From CAYWNA01 sp964459305 (GTDB lineage Bacteria; Planctomycetota; Planctomycetia; Pirellulales; Pirellulaceae), in NCBI GenBank assembly GCA_964459305.1, contig CAYWNA010000108.1, forward strand, positions 1 through 39,567: a DNA stretch of 39,567 bases, given 5' to 3'. A model generated the notes under the pieces. It worked only from the letters and a program-made list of their open reading frames with translations, did not search any database and was not told the origin of the DNA. Shown in pieces: positions 16,047 through 25,010 of the stretch (position 1 is the stretch's first letter; each line of letters begins with the position of its first letter). A program made the position numbers and the translations under genes.

Positions 16047-18194
16047 TCATCTTTTGGGTTTGGCATCGAATACCAGGACCTCGAACGGAGCGAGTTGGAG
16101 CGTCTGTTCCCGGCCCGCAGACACATCGATTGTCGGTCGCGCAATGTCTTCCTTCCAAGCGGGCTTTAGCGTGTACTTGCGATCGCCGCCCACCGGCAGG
16201 TCAAACGCCTCGGCTACGTCCAGATTGATTGTGGCCGGCTGGTTGCTTGGGTTGCGAAGCACCAGAACCGCTTTGTAGTGCGACCATGAAGCCCAACCGT
16301 ACACTTCGCCCTTCAATGGGTCACCACCGACCCAATGAGTGTCAGCCAGAATGTCGGAGTTGCGCCGAGACCAGTTCGCCGCTTCGGCCAACGTGTCCCA
16401 GATCTCCGCCGTCATGAGATCGGGTGCGATGTACAACTCTTGCAGATTTGCCCCCGTGCCGAAGAAGGACCGGATTTCGTCACGGATGTCCTTGATGTCG
16501 TACGTTGGCCGCGGTGTTGCCGGATCGTAGGGATTGCCGGCAAGAGGCAGATGGTTGATGTAGATCCCATGAATCATCAGTGAGCTGATGGGATACAGCG
16601 GTGCAGCGCAAACGACGTTCTTATAGGTCTGGCCGTCGCGATAGGTGATCCATTGCTGTCGGATCGAGCCTTTGCCCGCTGCGCCTGTATCGCTTCCCTG
16701 ACGCCAAATGGAATCGGCGTGGAGCAGCCAGAAGGGCGAGGGCCAACTCCCGGTGGACGGGTTGACGAACACATCGGGTTTGAGCTCACGGAGTTCCGCA
16801 ATCAATCGCAACAGTGCTTCCGCTTCCGCACCGTACTCGCCCGCGCCGGGCTGATTGTTGCCAGCGGCGAAACCGTCGAACTTGAAATAGCTCACGCCGT
16901 AGCGGTTCACCATGTTCGCGCACGCGTCTCGCACGCGAGCATAGTATTTCGGCCCAGCCAGCGCGAGGCCACGCGGGTTGGTTTCAAAGCCCTGCGCCCG
17001 TCCGGAGTCGATCCTTGCGCGTTTTCCGGGGTAGCCACCCGACGGCGATAGCCACACGCCAACCGAGGCACGGTAACCCTGCGCCGCTTGGCGAGCCGGC
17101 GAAAAGCCATTCGGATAGCCGGAATGGAACTTCCAGACCACCGTCTCGTCGTCCCATTCGAAGTCGTGGCCAAATACATCCAGTACCACTTTCCTGCGTT
17201 CGACCAACTCGCGACCGAAGGTGTGGATATTGTCAAGCCAAATCGACTCTTGCGCTTTTCGAAACTGCTCGGCTTCGCCCGGCTTTCCATGTCCTCGCCG
17301 CTGCCAGTACTCGCAGCCGATTTCCGATCCATTGTTGTAATGCAGCAGCGGACGATACGGTTGCGCCCGTTCGCGTTCCAAGTAGCACAGGAAGGCTCGG
17401 CGGAGTTGTCCTTCGGGAACGACACCGACCACGGAACGGCAAACTAGGGGGCGGTCGGGGCCGACAACGCTCTGGCAGGGCAGACTGCATCGGAAACGCT
17501 TCGCCGAAGTGTCCGATTCGGAGCCGGTCAAGTGACTCTTCGACATCGGATGTTCGATCGCGAAGAACATGTTGCCCGCGACGACCGGAGAACCGTCCAC
17601 GCTGCCGACAACCTTTGCACTCGGCACACCCATACTCCACATCGCTGTTTCGGCGATTTTCACCGGCTCTTTCTCGGTCTCCACATGCAGCACTTGCCGG
17701 ACATAATGCGACCCGTCACGCAGCGAAGCCCGCCACCGGACTCGAAAACGACCGTTGGCCGAAACCAAGTCGACGGCGACTTGAAATCCACCCAACCGCT
17801 CCGAAAGACGCGGCGATTGGACGTTCGGCGTCAGCTCCACAAGACGCGGCTCGCCAACAAGAATGAGATCGCTGGCCTTGACAACGATTGGGGCGCGGTC
17901 GGACGAGCCACCCAGGACAATCTCGAAGCATTCCGTTTTCGATAACGAGATCGTGCGATTCGATGCCTTGTCGGTCACGGATAGCAGTTTCGTCCGGCCT
18001 GCGGCCATGTCCCAGGTAACGGAAAGTACGTTGTTCTCAAGGACAATGGTCGTCACATCGATCCGCGCGTACGCCTTACCCGGGTTGAGGCCCGGAAAAA
18101 TGACCGCCTCGGCCGTCCGTTGCGACCAGATGGGAAGTAGTCCAAGGACCGCCGTCAGATAGCCTAGTCTGAAACTCGTCTTGCTTCCGGTCAT
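16047..18194 (-). CDS. secreted clan GH-D (GH36/GH27-like) glycosidase
   Basis: A 715-aa protein with a signal peptide (LGYLTAVLGLLPIWSQRTAEA). An N-terminal beta-sandwich (about residues 45-260) precedes a TIM barrel containing KVVLDVFGHDFEWDDETVVW, GYRASVGVWLSPSGGYPG, the nucleophile-type strand GVSYFKFDGF, and DVFVNPSTGSWPSPFWL. A C-terminal beta domain (VLVLRNPSNQPATINLDVAE) follows. The KFDG strand is where clan GH-D alpha-galactosidases keep their nucleophile aspartate. The ATG at 18194 follows GAGGG by 7 bases. It is divergent from the Gfo/Idh gene at 18464 across a 269-base gap containing a palindromic element. Alpha-galactosidase is the default guess; related specificities are equally possible. 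Confidence 0.75.
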   Translation of the reverse strand: MTGSKTSFRLGYLTAVLGLLPIWSQRTAEAVIFPGLNPGKAYARIDVTTIVLENNVLSVTWDMAAGRTKLLSVTDKASNRTISLSKTECFEIVLGGSSDRAPIVVKASDLILVGEPRLVELTPNVQSPRLSERLGGFQVAVDLVSANGRFRVRWRASLRDGSHYVRQVLHVETEKEPVKIAETAMWSMGVPSAKVVGSVDGSPVVAGNMFFAIEHPMSKSHLTGSESDTSAKRFRCSLPCQSVVGPDRPLVCRSVVGVVPEGQLRRAFLCYLERERAQPYRPLLHYNNGSEIGCEYWQRRGHGKPGEAEQFRKAQESIWLDNIHTFGRELVERRKVVLDVFGHDFEWDDETVVWKFHSGYPNGFSPARQAAQGYRASVGVWLSPSGGYPGKRARIDSGRAQGFETNPRGLALAGPKYYARVRDACANMVNRYGVSYFKFDGFAAGNNQPGAGEYGAEAEALLRLIAELRELKPDVFVNPSTGSWPSPFWLLHADSIWRQGSDTGAAGKGSIRQQWITYRDGQTYKNVVCAAPLYPISSLMIHGIYINHLPLAGNPYDPATPRPTYDIKDIRDEIRSFFGTGANLQELYIAPDLMTAEIWDTLAEAANWSRRNSDILADTHWVGGDPLKGEVYGWASWSHYKAVLVLRNPSNQPATINLDVAEAFDLPVGGDRKYTLKPAWKEDIARPTIDVSAGREQTLQLAPFEVLVFDAKPKR

Positions 18195-18336
18195 AGTTTT
18201 TCCCTCGCCATTTTGAGAATCTGTTTGCTATTGCTGCCCATGGCATGTGCTTGCGACATGATATATCGCTTACAATAACACAATCACGATCGCTCGTGGT
18301 AAACTTCGTTTGCTGGATTTCCAATGTCCGCATGCC

Positions 18337-18406
18337 TCGTTTGACGGTAAGCCGAAGCCGTCGGTGAGTCCGGGCACGCAGTCGCCTTCGGCTTGCCGTT
18401 AAACGA
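18337..18406. repeat. 70-bp palindrome with TCGTTT(A/G)AC ends
   Basis: A 21-base arm at 18337-18357 (TCGTTTGACGGTAAGCCGAA plus G) pairs with the arm at 18386-18406, matching at 19 of 21 positions, around a 28-base loop. The right end GTTAAACGA is identical to the ends of the elements at 5206-5409 and 29723-29806. It lies between the divergent glycosidase and Gfo/Idh genes, 58 bases upstream of the latter's start, so it could affect their expression. Confidence 0.75.
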
Positions 18407-18463
18407 AGACACGACAAACCGACGGCACTATACCGCGTGTGAAAAATCGAAAGGAGAGATGCC

Positions 18464-19768
18464 ATGACCGATACGCCATTGTCATCGACTTCGCGGCGAG
18501 GGTTTCTTCGATCGTCCGCTACCGGCGTGATCGGGGGCGTGTTGGCCACTCAAGTCAGCACGCCGGCTGTCGTTTCTGGCGCGGGTGTTAACGACAGGCT
18601 GAAGATCGGGCTGATTGGTTGCGGCGGGCGAGGCACCGGCGCTGCCGCCCAGGCATTGGATGCGGACGGCAACGTCGAACTGACGGCGATGGGCGATCTG
18701 TTCGAAAAACAGTTGCAGCGGAGTCTGGAGATTCTACGCAAACGATCACCGGAGAAGGTCAAGGTAGCGCCGGATCGCTGTTTCGTCGGCTTCGATGCGT
18801 TTCAGAAAGTGATCGACGGCGACGTCGATGTGGTACTGCTGACCACGCCGCCCGGTTTTCGCCCTCAGCATCTGGCGGCGGCAGTGGAGGCGGGCAAACA
18901 TGCCTTTGTCGAAATCACGGCGGCAATCGATGCACCCGGCGTGCGCTCCGTCCTGGAGTCCGCACAACGGGCCGACCAGAAGAACCTGGGAATCTTATCC
19001 GGCTTTTGTTGGCGCTACGACTACCGGCACCGGACGGTTGCACAACAGATCCGAGACGGCGCGATCGGAGAAGTGCGAGCTGTCTACGCTACCTACTACC
19101 GGGGCAGTCTGTCGCACAAGTATCATGGCGAGCGTACACCAGACATGACGGATGTGGAATGGCAGATCCGCGACTGGTACGACTACAGTTGGCTGTCCGG
19201 CGACGTAACCATCTTGCTGTCCGGCGGTCACAGCGTCGACAAGATGTCGTGGTGGCTGGACGACGTGATGCCGATACGGGCCGTGGCAACTGGCAGCCGC
19301 GTGTCTCCAACGGACGGCAACACGTTTGACAACGGTTTTGTCGCGTACGAGTATGCCAACGGGATTCGCGGTTTCCTCGGCTGCCGTTCGCAGCCCGGTT
19401 GTCACAACGAAAACGCGGATTACATCATCGGCGCGAACGGCATTTGCACGATTGGCCGAGGCCGAGTACCTGTCATCCACGGAGAGACGGAGTGGCGCTA
19501 CGATGGTGAAAAGAACAATATGTATCAGACCGAGCACGACGAGTTTCTCGCGTCCATTCGCGCCGGCCGCCCCATTAACGATGGGACACGGATGGCTCAT
19601 ACCACGCTGATGGCTATCATGGGTCGAATGGCAGCCTACACGGGCCAGGAAATCACGTGGGAAGAGGCGCTCCAATCTCAGGAGTGTTTGATGCCGGAGA
19701 AACTCGATTGGACCACGACGTTAGAGCTCCCTCCGATCGCCACGCCCGGCATGACGAGGTTCGTATAG
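18464..19768 (+). CDS. Tat-exported Gfo/Idh/MocA paralogue lacking the EKP lysine
   Basis: A 434-aa oxidoreductase-family protein. The start ATG 18464 follows AAAGGAGA, and the N-terminus has a twin-arginine signal (TSRRGFLRSSATG). The NAD-binding fold begins LKIGLIGCGGRGTGAAAQAL with an intact glycine pattern. Where the family carries EKP, this protein reads HAFVEITAAIDAPGV, so the conserved lysine is missing. The second domain includes RDWYDYSWLSGDV, GHSVDKMSWWL and a DNGFVAYEY strand. The paralogue 318 bases downstream is closely related in layout and keeps the lysine. The loss suggests a binding or altered catalytic role. Likely periplasmic; substrate unknown. Confidence 0.85.
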   Translation: MTDTPLSSTSRRGFLRSSATGVIGGVLATQVSTPAVVSGAGVNDRLKIGLIGCGGRGTGAAAQALDADGNVELTAMGDLFEKQLQRSLEILRKRSPEKVKVAPDRCFVGFDAFQKVIDGDVDVVLLTTPPGFRPQHLAAAVEAGKHAFVEITAAIDAPGVRSVLESAQRADQKNLGILSGFCWRYDYRHRTVAQQIRDGAIGEVRAVYATYYRGSLSHKYHGERTPDMTDVEWQIRDWYDYSWLSGDVTILLSGGHSVDKMSWWLDDVMPIRAVATGSRVSPTDGNTFDNGFVAYEYANGIRGFLGCRSQPGCHNENADYIIGANGICTIGRGRVPVIHGETEWRYDGEKNNMYQTEHDEFLASIRAGRPINDGTRMAHTTLMAIMGRMAAYTGQEITWEEALQSQECLMPEKLDWTTTLELPPIATPGMTRFV

Positions 19769-19801
19769 GGTCGACAGAGCAAAACGAATGTCGTCTGTCG
19801 C

Positions 19802-20028
19802 CCCACCGAGTTCCACTCGGTGGGCGGATGATTTTGCACCACGCAGGGCGAAGACGATGGTCTTCGCCCCCGCCGAGCTCTGCTCGGTGGAGCGGATGAT
19901 TCGAGGAGCGGATGCACCAAACAGGTCAATCATGGCTTCCACCGAGCAGAGCTCGGCGGGGAGCTATATGTCCTTGTGGCGTTGGAAGTAGTGCAAAATC
20001 ATTGCTTCCACTGAGCGGAGCTCAGTGG
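19802..20028. repeat. cluster of CCACCGAG...CTCGGTGG hairpins in nested inverted arrangement
   Basis: Four related hairpins occur in 230 bases: 19802-19824, 19870-19890, 19939-19959 and 20008-20028, each with an 8-base stem around CCACCGAG / CTCGGTGG and a 5-base loop. A fifth, unrelated perfect stem GGGCGAAGAC-GATG-GTCTTCGCCC lies at 19846-19869. Context words are also inverted: GATGATTTTGCAC follows the first hairpin, and GTGCAAAATCATTGCTTCCA precedes the last. The region lies between two Gfo/Idh paralogues (stop 19768, start 20086) and contains no convincing gene. It resembles a decayed array of palindromic intergenic elements. Confidence 0.75.
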
Positions 20029-20085
20029 GGGGCACAGTTTTCGCTTTTGAGTAGAGTCCTGTCAAGGGAGAGAAGGAGACTAGAC

Positions 20086-21444
20086 ATGCAGCAGACATCC
20101 CGAGAGGCACGGCGAGTTGAGCCCGAATCTGAACGCAACGTATCCGAACGAGCATCGCAGGAATCGCGACGAAAGTTCTTGAAAACGTCGGCCGCCGCGG
20201 TGGGCGTGACCATCGCTGGGGGCTTGGCACTCAGTCGCAGCGTCCACGCTGCCGGAAGCGACATTTTGAACGTGGGCATGATCGGCTGCGGCCCTCGCGG
20301 CAGCGGTGCGGCGGTGAATGCGTTGAACGCCGACAAGAACGCCCGACTGGTGGCAATGGCTGACATGTTTCCCGAAATCATCAAAACCAGCCGGCGGAAC
20401 ATCAAGAACGTCAAAGGCGAGCAGGTGGCCGTGGACGACGGTCATTGCTTCACCGGCTTCGATGGATACCAGAAGGTGATCGACAGCGACGTGGACGTTG
20501 TGCTCATTGCTCTGCCGACGCATTTTCATCCAATTTACCTGAAGGCTTGTGTCGAGGCGGGCAAACACGTGTTTTGTGAAAAGACCCACGCCGTCGATGC
20601 ACCCGGTGTGCATACCGTATTGGCTGCTGGAGAATTGGCCAAGGAAAAGGGGCTGAGCATTGTGTCCGGCCTTGCGTGGCGGTACCACACCGGCGTGTGC
20701 GAGACGATGAAACGCGTGCTGGACGGCGCCATTGGCGATATGATCTCCATTGTCGAGACCTGCAATACGGGCAGCCTTCGCTCGCGGGCCCGTCGGCCCG
20801 AATGGTCGGAGATGGAGTACCAGATCCGCGACTGGTTCAACTTTTTTTGGCTCTCGTGCGACCTGCCGGGATTGAATCTGGTGCACGACCTCGACAAAGC
20901 CTCTTGGGCGATGGGCGACGAGCCGCCGCTGAGCGCATGGGGCATGGGCGGACGCCAGACCCGCGTGGGTCCTCAGTACGGCGACGCGTGGGACCACCAT
21001 TCTATCGTGTACGAGTATGCCGACGGCGTGCGAATGCATGCCTACTGTCGTCAGCAAAACGGCTGCCGGACCAGCATCGCCGACCATTTTTTCGGAACCA
21101 AGGGACACTGCGACCTGCTCCGCTGCCGCATCGAAGGCGAAAACAACTGGCAGTACGACGGCCCAAGCTGCAACCGCTTTGACCTGGAGCACGTCGCGTT
21201 GTTTTCCGCGATCCGCAGCGGCGAGCCGATCAACAACAGCCTGTACATGGGCCGCAGCAGCATGCTGGCCATTATGGCTACCTGGGCCACGTACACCGGC
21301 CAGGTCATAACGTGGGACCAAGCGATGAAGTCGAAACACGTGTTGGTGCCCGAACAATATGCCCTGGATGCCGAACCTCCTACGAAACCGGATGCTGATG
21401 GCAACTATCCTATGCCCACGCCGGGTGTGACGAAGTTCGCCTAG
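20086..21444 (+). CDS. Tat-exported Gfo/Idh/MocA family oxidoreductase
   Basis: A 452-aa protein. ATG 20086 follows AGAAGGAGAC with 8-base spacing; the open frame further upstream runs through the hairpin cluster and is not coding. An unusually long polar leader precedes the twin-arginine signal (ESRRKFLKTSAAAVGVTIAG). The Rossmann part begins LNVGMIGCGPRGSGAAVNAL, and VFCEKTHAVDAPGV keeps the lysine of the EKP motif as EKT. The second domain has RDWFNFFWLSCDLPG, VHDLDKASWAMG and an EYADGVRMHAYCRQQNGC strand. It is closely related in layout to the preceding paralogue, probably from tandem duplication followed by divergence. It is the last carbohydrate-type gene before the CoA-ester cluster. 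Confidence 0.87.
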   Translation: MQQTSREARRVEPESERNVSERASQESRRKFLKTSAAAVGVTIAGGLALSRSVHAAGSDILNVGMIGCGPRGSGAAVNALNADKNARLVAMADMFPEIIKTSRRNIKNVKGEQVAVDDGHCFTGFDGYQKVIDSDVDVVLIALPTHFHPIYLKACVEAGKHVFCEKTHAVDAPGVHTVLAAGELAKEKGLSIVSGLAWRYHTGVCETMKRVLDGAIGDMISIVETCNTGSLRSRARRPEWSEMEYQIRDWFNFFWLSCDLPGLNLVHDLDKASWAMGDEPPLSAWGMGGRQTRVGPQYGDAWDHHSIVYEYADGVRMHAYCRQQNGCRTSIADHFFGTKGHCDLLRCRIEGENNWQYDGPSCNRFDLEHVALFSAIRSGEPINNSLYMGRSSMLAIMATWATYTGQVITWDQAMKSKHVLVPEQYALDAEPPTKPDADGNYPMPTPGVTKFA

Positions 21445-21509
21445 GATCGAAAAGCCACCAGTTGGACCAGTGACAACTACATCGCCGGAAGCTGGGCGAC
21501 CGCGTCTTC

Positions 21510-21537
21510 TTGTGTTCCGGGGGCGGGGATATACAAT
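21510..21537 (+). promoter_or_regulatory. candidate promoter upstream of the aromatic cluster
   Basis: TTGTGT and TACAAT are separated by 16 bases, giving an expected transcription start near 21544, about 48 bases before the crotonase start. The -10 matches the sigma-70 consensus at five of six positions; the -35 at only three. No operator palindrome or regulator gene is visible nearby. Confidence 0.3.
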
Positions 21538-21591
21538 AAGCGCGGCTTGCCAATAAACGGAACGTTCCCAATTCACGGAGAGGAGTGGGAA

Positions 21592-22365
21592 ATGCCAACT
21601 GAATTCGCGAACGTTGCTTATGATGCGCAGAGTGGCGTGGCACGGTTGACGCTCAATCGGCCGCCCTTGAATATTCTGACCATCGCCATGATGAAGGAGA
21701 TCAACTCGGCTCTGGAGACGTTGGCGTCGAAGGATGGCGCCAAACTGCTGGTGATCGATCATGAGGGCCGACTCTTTTCGGCCGGCGTGGACATCAAGGA
21801 TCACACCGCCGATAAGGTGGAGGAGATGATCGAGGTCTTTCACCGTATGTTCCGGCTGCTGAATGCAGTGGAGCCGCCGACGCTTGCGGTCGTCAAGGGA
21901 GCTGCCTTGGGCGCCGGCTGCGAACTGGCCACTTTCTGCGATATGGTCGTCGCCTCGGAACAGGCCACGTTTGGCCAGCCGGAAATCAAAGCGGGCGTCT
22001 TTCCACCCATCGCCGCAGCCGTCTTGCCCCACCTGATCGGCCGGAATCGCACGCTGGAGCTGCTCTTGACCGGCGAGGCCGTCGGGGCCGAGGAGGCGGC
22101 ACAGATGGGACTGATCAATCGAGTCTTCCCCACCGAAGGCTTCGACGCGAAGGTGGACGAGTTCATCGCCAAGCTGACGGCCCTGAGCGCTCCGGTGTTG
22201 AAGTTGACCAAACGGGCCGTGGACGGGGGATTGTACGTGAGTGTCGAGAAGGCGATCTCGATCGTTGAGGAAATCTACCTGAGCGAACTCCTGCGCATCG
22301 AGGACGCCCACGAGGGGGTGAAGGCGTTTCTGGAAAAACGCAAACCGGTGTGGAAGGACTACTGA
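21592..22365 (+). CDS. dch: crotonase-family dienoyl-CoA hydratase (Dch/BzdW-like)
   Basis: A 257-aa enoyl-CoA hydratase-family enzyme. In the benzoyl-CoA pathway this step adds water to cyclohexa-1,5-diene-1-carbonyl-CoA. ATG 21592 follows GGAGAGGAGTGGGAA; a TTG 45 bases upstream is rejected. The two oxyanion-hole segments are FSAGVDIKDH (62-71) and GAALGAGCEL (103-112). Both crotonase glutamates are present (E111 in GAGCEL, E131 in FGQPEI). The GQPEIKAGVFPP stretch and overall length fit the Dch group better than fatty-acid hydratases, from memory of that group. The gene lies 121 bases upstream of four reductase subunit genes on the same strand, which strongly supports the assignment. Alternatives are a BadK-type cyclohexene hydratase or another enoyl-CoA hydratase. 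Confidence 0.78.
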   Translation: MPTEFANVAYDAQSGVARLTLNRPPLNILTIAMMKEINSALETLASKDGAKLLVIDHEGRLFSAGVDIKDHTADKVEEMIEVFHRMFRLLNAVEPPTLAVVKGAALGAGCELATFCDMVVASEQATFGQPEIKAGVFPPIAAAVLPHLIGRNRTLELLLTGEAVGAEEAAQMGLINRVFPTEGFDAKVDEFIAKLTALSAPVLKLTKRAVDGGLYVSVEKAISIVEEIYLSELLRIEDAHEGVKAFLEKRKPVWKDY

Positions 22366-22486
22366 CTACGAGGCACCACGGACTGGCAACGCGCAGCCGC
22401 GTCTGCACCTGCGGCGCACCTCGCAATCCCGCCCGCGGGCGGCGCGTCGATTCGCAAGCGGATTTCGCAAAGGAGAGCCGTCCGGA

Positions 22487-23611
22487 ATGATTGAGACGTT
22501 CAAGGAGTGGTACGAGTTTCGCCACGAGTATGCGAAGCAATGGAAGAGCAAAACCGGCGGGAAAGTGCTCGGCTACTTCTGCACGTACGTTCCGGAGGAA
22601 ATCCTGTACGCCGCCGATATTCTGCCCGTCCGCATACTCGGCAGCCACGAGCCGCAGAATGTGACCGAACCGCACATCTTCGGAATGTACTGCCCTTTCT
22701 GCCGCGATTGTCTTGCCCAAGGGCTGCAAGGCCGTTACGACTACCTGGACGGCATCATGATCGCGCAGAGCTGTTTGCACATACGACAGGCGTACACGAG
22801 TTGGGACCTGCACATCCCTACGGAATTCAGCTATTACCTGCCCATGCCGCATCACGTGCAGAGCGCGCGTGCAGTACCATTCACTCGGGCGGAGTTCGAG
22901 ATCTTCAAAGACAAGGTCGAAGAATGGGCCTGCAAGACAATCACCAACGACGACTTGCTGCGTGGCATCGAGACCGTGAACCGCGATCGGGCTCTGATGA
23001 AGCAGGTTTACGAGTTGCGTAAGAAAGATGAGGTCCCGTTGACGGGCCTCGAAGCCATGTACATGGTTGTTTCGAGCCAGATGACGGACAAGACTGAACA
23101 CGCTCGCATGGTGGAGGAAGTCTTGCCCGAACTGCAAACCCGGTCCATGAAGCGCTCGACAGGCACGCGTCTGATGATCCTGGGCAGCGAGGATGACGAT
23201 ACCGAGTTTGTGGCGATGGTCGAGAGTTTGGAGGCGACGATCGTCCAGGACGACCACTGTACGGGCACGCGGTACTTTTGGGATGAAGTGACACCGAACG
23301 GCGACCCGCTGACTGCCATTGCCAAGCGGTATGTGACGAGAGTTCCCTGCCCTACCAAGGACTGGCCCCAGCGCCAACGGATCGATCGAATACTCCAACT
23401 TGCTGGCGGATGGGGCGTTGAAGGCGCGATCGTCATTCAGCAAAAATTCTGCGATCCCCATGAACTTGACATTCCAGCCATCCGCAAGGCGCTTGAGGAT
23501 GCCGGCGTCAAGACGCTGTTCCTGGAACTGGACGTGACCGTGCCAGTGGGACAGTTCAAAATCCGCGTCGAGGCGTTTCTCGAAATGTTGGCCGAGGAGG
23601 ATCTTTTTTAA
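22487..23611 (+). CDS. bzdN: class I benzoyl-CoA reductase subunit, BzdN/BcrC-like
   Basis: A 374-aa member of the HgdB/BcrB/BcrC family, which with its partner subunit binds the [4Fe-4S] cluster and the aromatic thioester. ATG 22487 follows AAAGGAG about 12 bases upstream. Cysteines typical of the family appear at C32 (GYFCTYVPEE), C69/C72/C75 (MYCPFCRDC), C96 and C322 (QQKFCDPHELDIP). The KFCDPH element near the C-terminus is the conserved family segment. Length agrees with Azoarcus-type BzdN (about 380 aa). It is followed after 23 bases by the larger family member, the same order as bzdN-bzdO. A 2-hydroxyacyl-CoA dehydratase subunit is the main alternative, but that system has one activator gene, not two as here. 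Confidence 0.85.
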   Translation: MIETFKEWYEFRHEYAKQWKSKTGGKVLGYFCTYVPEEILYAADILPVRILGSHEPQNVTEPHIFGMYCPFCRDCLAQGLQGRYDYLDGIMIAQSCLHIRQAYTSWDLHIPTEFSYYLPMPHHVQSARAVPFTRAEFEIFKDKVEEWACKTITNDDLLRGIETVNRDRALMKQVYELRKKDEVPLTGLEAMYMVVSSQMTDKTEHARMVEEVLPELQTRSMKRSTGTRLMILGSEDDDTEFVAMVESLEATIVQDDHCTGTRYFWDEVTPNGDPLTAIAKRYVTRVPCPTKDWPQRQRIDRILQLAGGWGVEGAIVIQQKFCDPHELDIPAIRKALEDAGVKTLFLELDVTVPVGQFKIRVEAFLEMLAEEDLF

Positions 23612-23634
23612 GTGAGGAAAAGAACAACGTTCGC

Positions 23635-24993
23635 ATGGCCAAATACAAGACGGAAAAACTGAAGATCTGGGACAGGGCCAAGGACTTGCGTCGCCGGGCT
23701 TACGAGGACTACGCCAGGGCGCATGAGAGGGGCGGTCTGCGCTGGGCCGGCGGCGCTTGGACGTTGGACGCCATACCCCGCGGCCTGGGCGACGACGTCT
23801 GGTCGATCACTTCCGAGCCTTACGGTGCTTCTGTCGCCTCTGACAGGCAGTTCTCGCTGCGCTGCATGGAAGCAACCGAAAAGGCCGGCTACGTACGCGA
23901 CCTTTGTTCCTACATGCGCAACTACTGGGGAAGCATCCTGCTGAACGAGTTTGTCTTTCCGGATATTTCCAGGGAGTTTCCCAAACCCGACTTCATCTTC
24001 CAGGACCATATCTGCTGTAGCCATGCGAAGTGGTACCAGGTGGTTTGTGACTTGGAGCCGGGCATTCCCATGTTTTGTATCGACGTGGGCTGCGCACCGG
24101 CCATGCGGGCCGACGGTGACCAGTTCCAGTACATCCCCATACCGAAGCACGCAGTGGACTATGTCGTCGGCCAATGCCTGGACGGGATCGATTGGCTGGA
24201 GGAGGTTACCGGGCGTTCGTACCAGGATGAACTGCTGCGCAAGGCGATATGGAATCACATGCGATCCACGTCAAAATGGGCGAAGATATGTGAACTGCAG
24301 AAGAACATCCCTGCTCCGCTGGACGAAAAGACCATGTACTCGCTCTACGTTTTCGGCACGCTCGGCAAGGCGAGTCAGTTGGGCGCCGATTTCTACGACG
24401 AGATTCTGGAAGAAGTGACCGACCGTGTGGAGCGCGGCATCGCGGCCTGCGCCAGCGAACACACGCGCGTCATGAGCGACACTCAGCCGCCCTGGGGTTT
24501 CCTGGAGGTCTTTCGCTACCTCGAACAATACGGATGCGTTTCCATCGGCTCGCTGTATACCTTTGGCTTGATCGGCCAGTGGGAGTTGAAGCCCGACGGT
24601 ACGTGGGGAGCGAAGACCGTGCCGCCGTCGATCGATGCCATTCCCACGGATCGCGGAGGGATGCTTGCCAGGTATGTTGAATGGGAGTTCAACAAACCCG
24701 ATTGGCAGCACTTTTACCATCCCGCGTTGAAGAGCGCAATGATGCTGAAGGTTGCTCGCGAATGGCAATTGGACGGCATCATGCTTCACTATAACCGCGG
24801 TTGCGAGGGGCTGTCGCTTGGCATCGCCGAAAACCGGCTCGCGCTGCAGGCCGCCGGCTTCCCCGTAATGACCTTCGAGGGCAACATGGGTGACGAACGC
24901 GAATTCGACGAGGCTCGTACCGTGGCCCGCATCGACGCCTTTATGGAGACGCTTGGCGTCCGCAAAGGATGGCGGGCGCCGTCCACCACATAG
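23635..24993 (+). CDS. bzdO: class I benzoyl-CoA reductase subunit, BzdO/BcrB-like
   Basis: A 452-aa second catalytic-half subunit of the HgdB/BcrB/BcrC family, matching BzdO length (about 450 aa). Conserved elements include FIFQDHICCSHAKWYQ (C127, C128), MFCIDVGCAP (C148, C153), LHYNRGCEGLSLGIAENRLA (384-403, C390) and MTFEGNMGDEREFDE (412-426). The LHYNRGCEG cysteine is the family's cluster ligand near the substrate. The ATG at 23635 has only a distant GAGG (about 17 bases), so translation may be coupled to the preceding gene. It is 17 bases upstream of the first ATPase subunit gene. Expected to form a heterodimer with the 374-aa subunit in the cytoplasm. Confidence 0.87.
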   Translation: MAKYKTEKLKIWDRAKDLRRRAYEDYARAHERGGLRWAGGAWTLDAIPRGLGDDVWSITSEPYGASVASDRQFSLRCMEATEKAGYVRDLCSYMRNYWGSILLNEFVFPDISREFPKPDFIFQDHICCSHAKWYQVVCDLEPGIPMFCIDVGCAPAMRADGDQFQYIPIPKHAVDYVVGQCLDGIDWLEEVTGRSYQDELLRKAIWNHMRSTSKWAKICELQKNIPAPLDEKTMYSLYVFGTLGKASQLGADFYDEILEEVTDRVERGIAACASEHTRVMSDTQPPWGFLEVFRYLEQYGCVSIGSLYTFGLIGQWELKPDGTWGAKTVPPSIDAIPTDRGGMLARYVEWEFNKPDWQHFYHPALKSAMMLKVAREWQLDGIMLHYNRGCEGLSLGIAENRLALQAAGFPVMTFEGNMGDEREFDEARTVARIDAFMETLGVRKGWRAPSTT

Positions 24994-25010
24994 GAAAAGG
25001 AGATGCGTGT

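Noticed and set aside
19802..20028. CRISPR array
   Set aside because: The repeated units are palindromes in both orientations with unequal spacing. There are no constant-length spacers and no cas genes.
20080..22311. 743-aa open frame on the minus strand
   Set aside because: Antisense to a clear Gfo/Idh gene and the crotonase, with no ribosome binding site or family motif. Long antisense frames are expected in GC-rich coding DNA.
22163..23461. 432-aa open frame on the minus strand
   Set aside because: Antisense to the 374-aa reductase subunit and the crotonase end; no recognisable domain.
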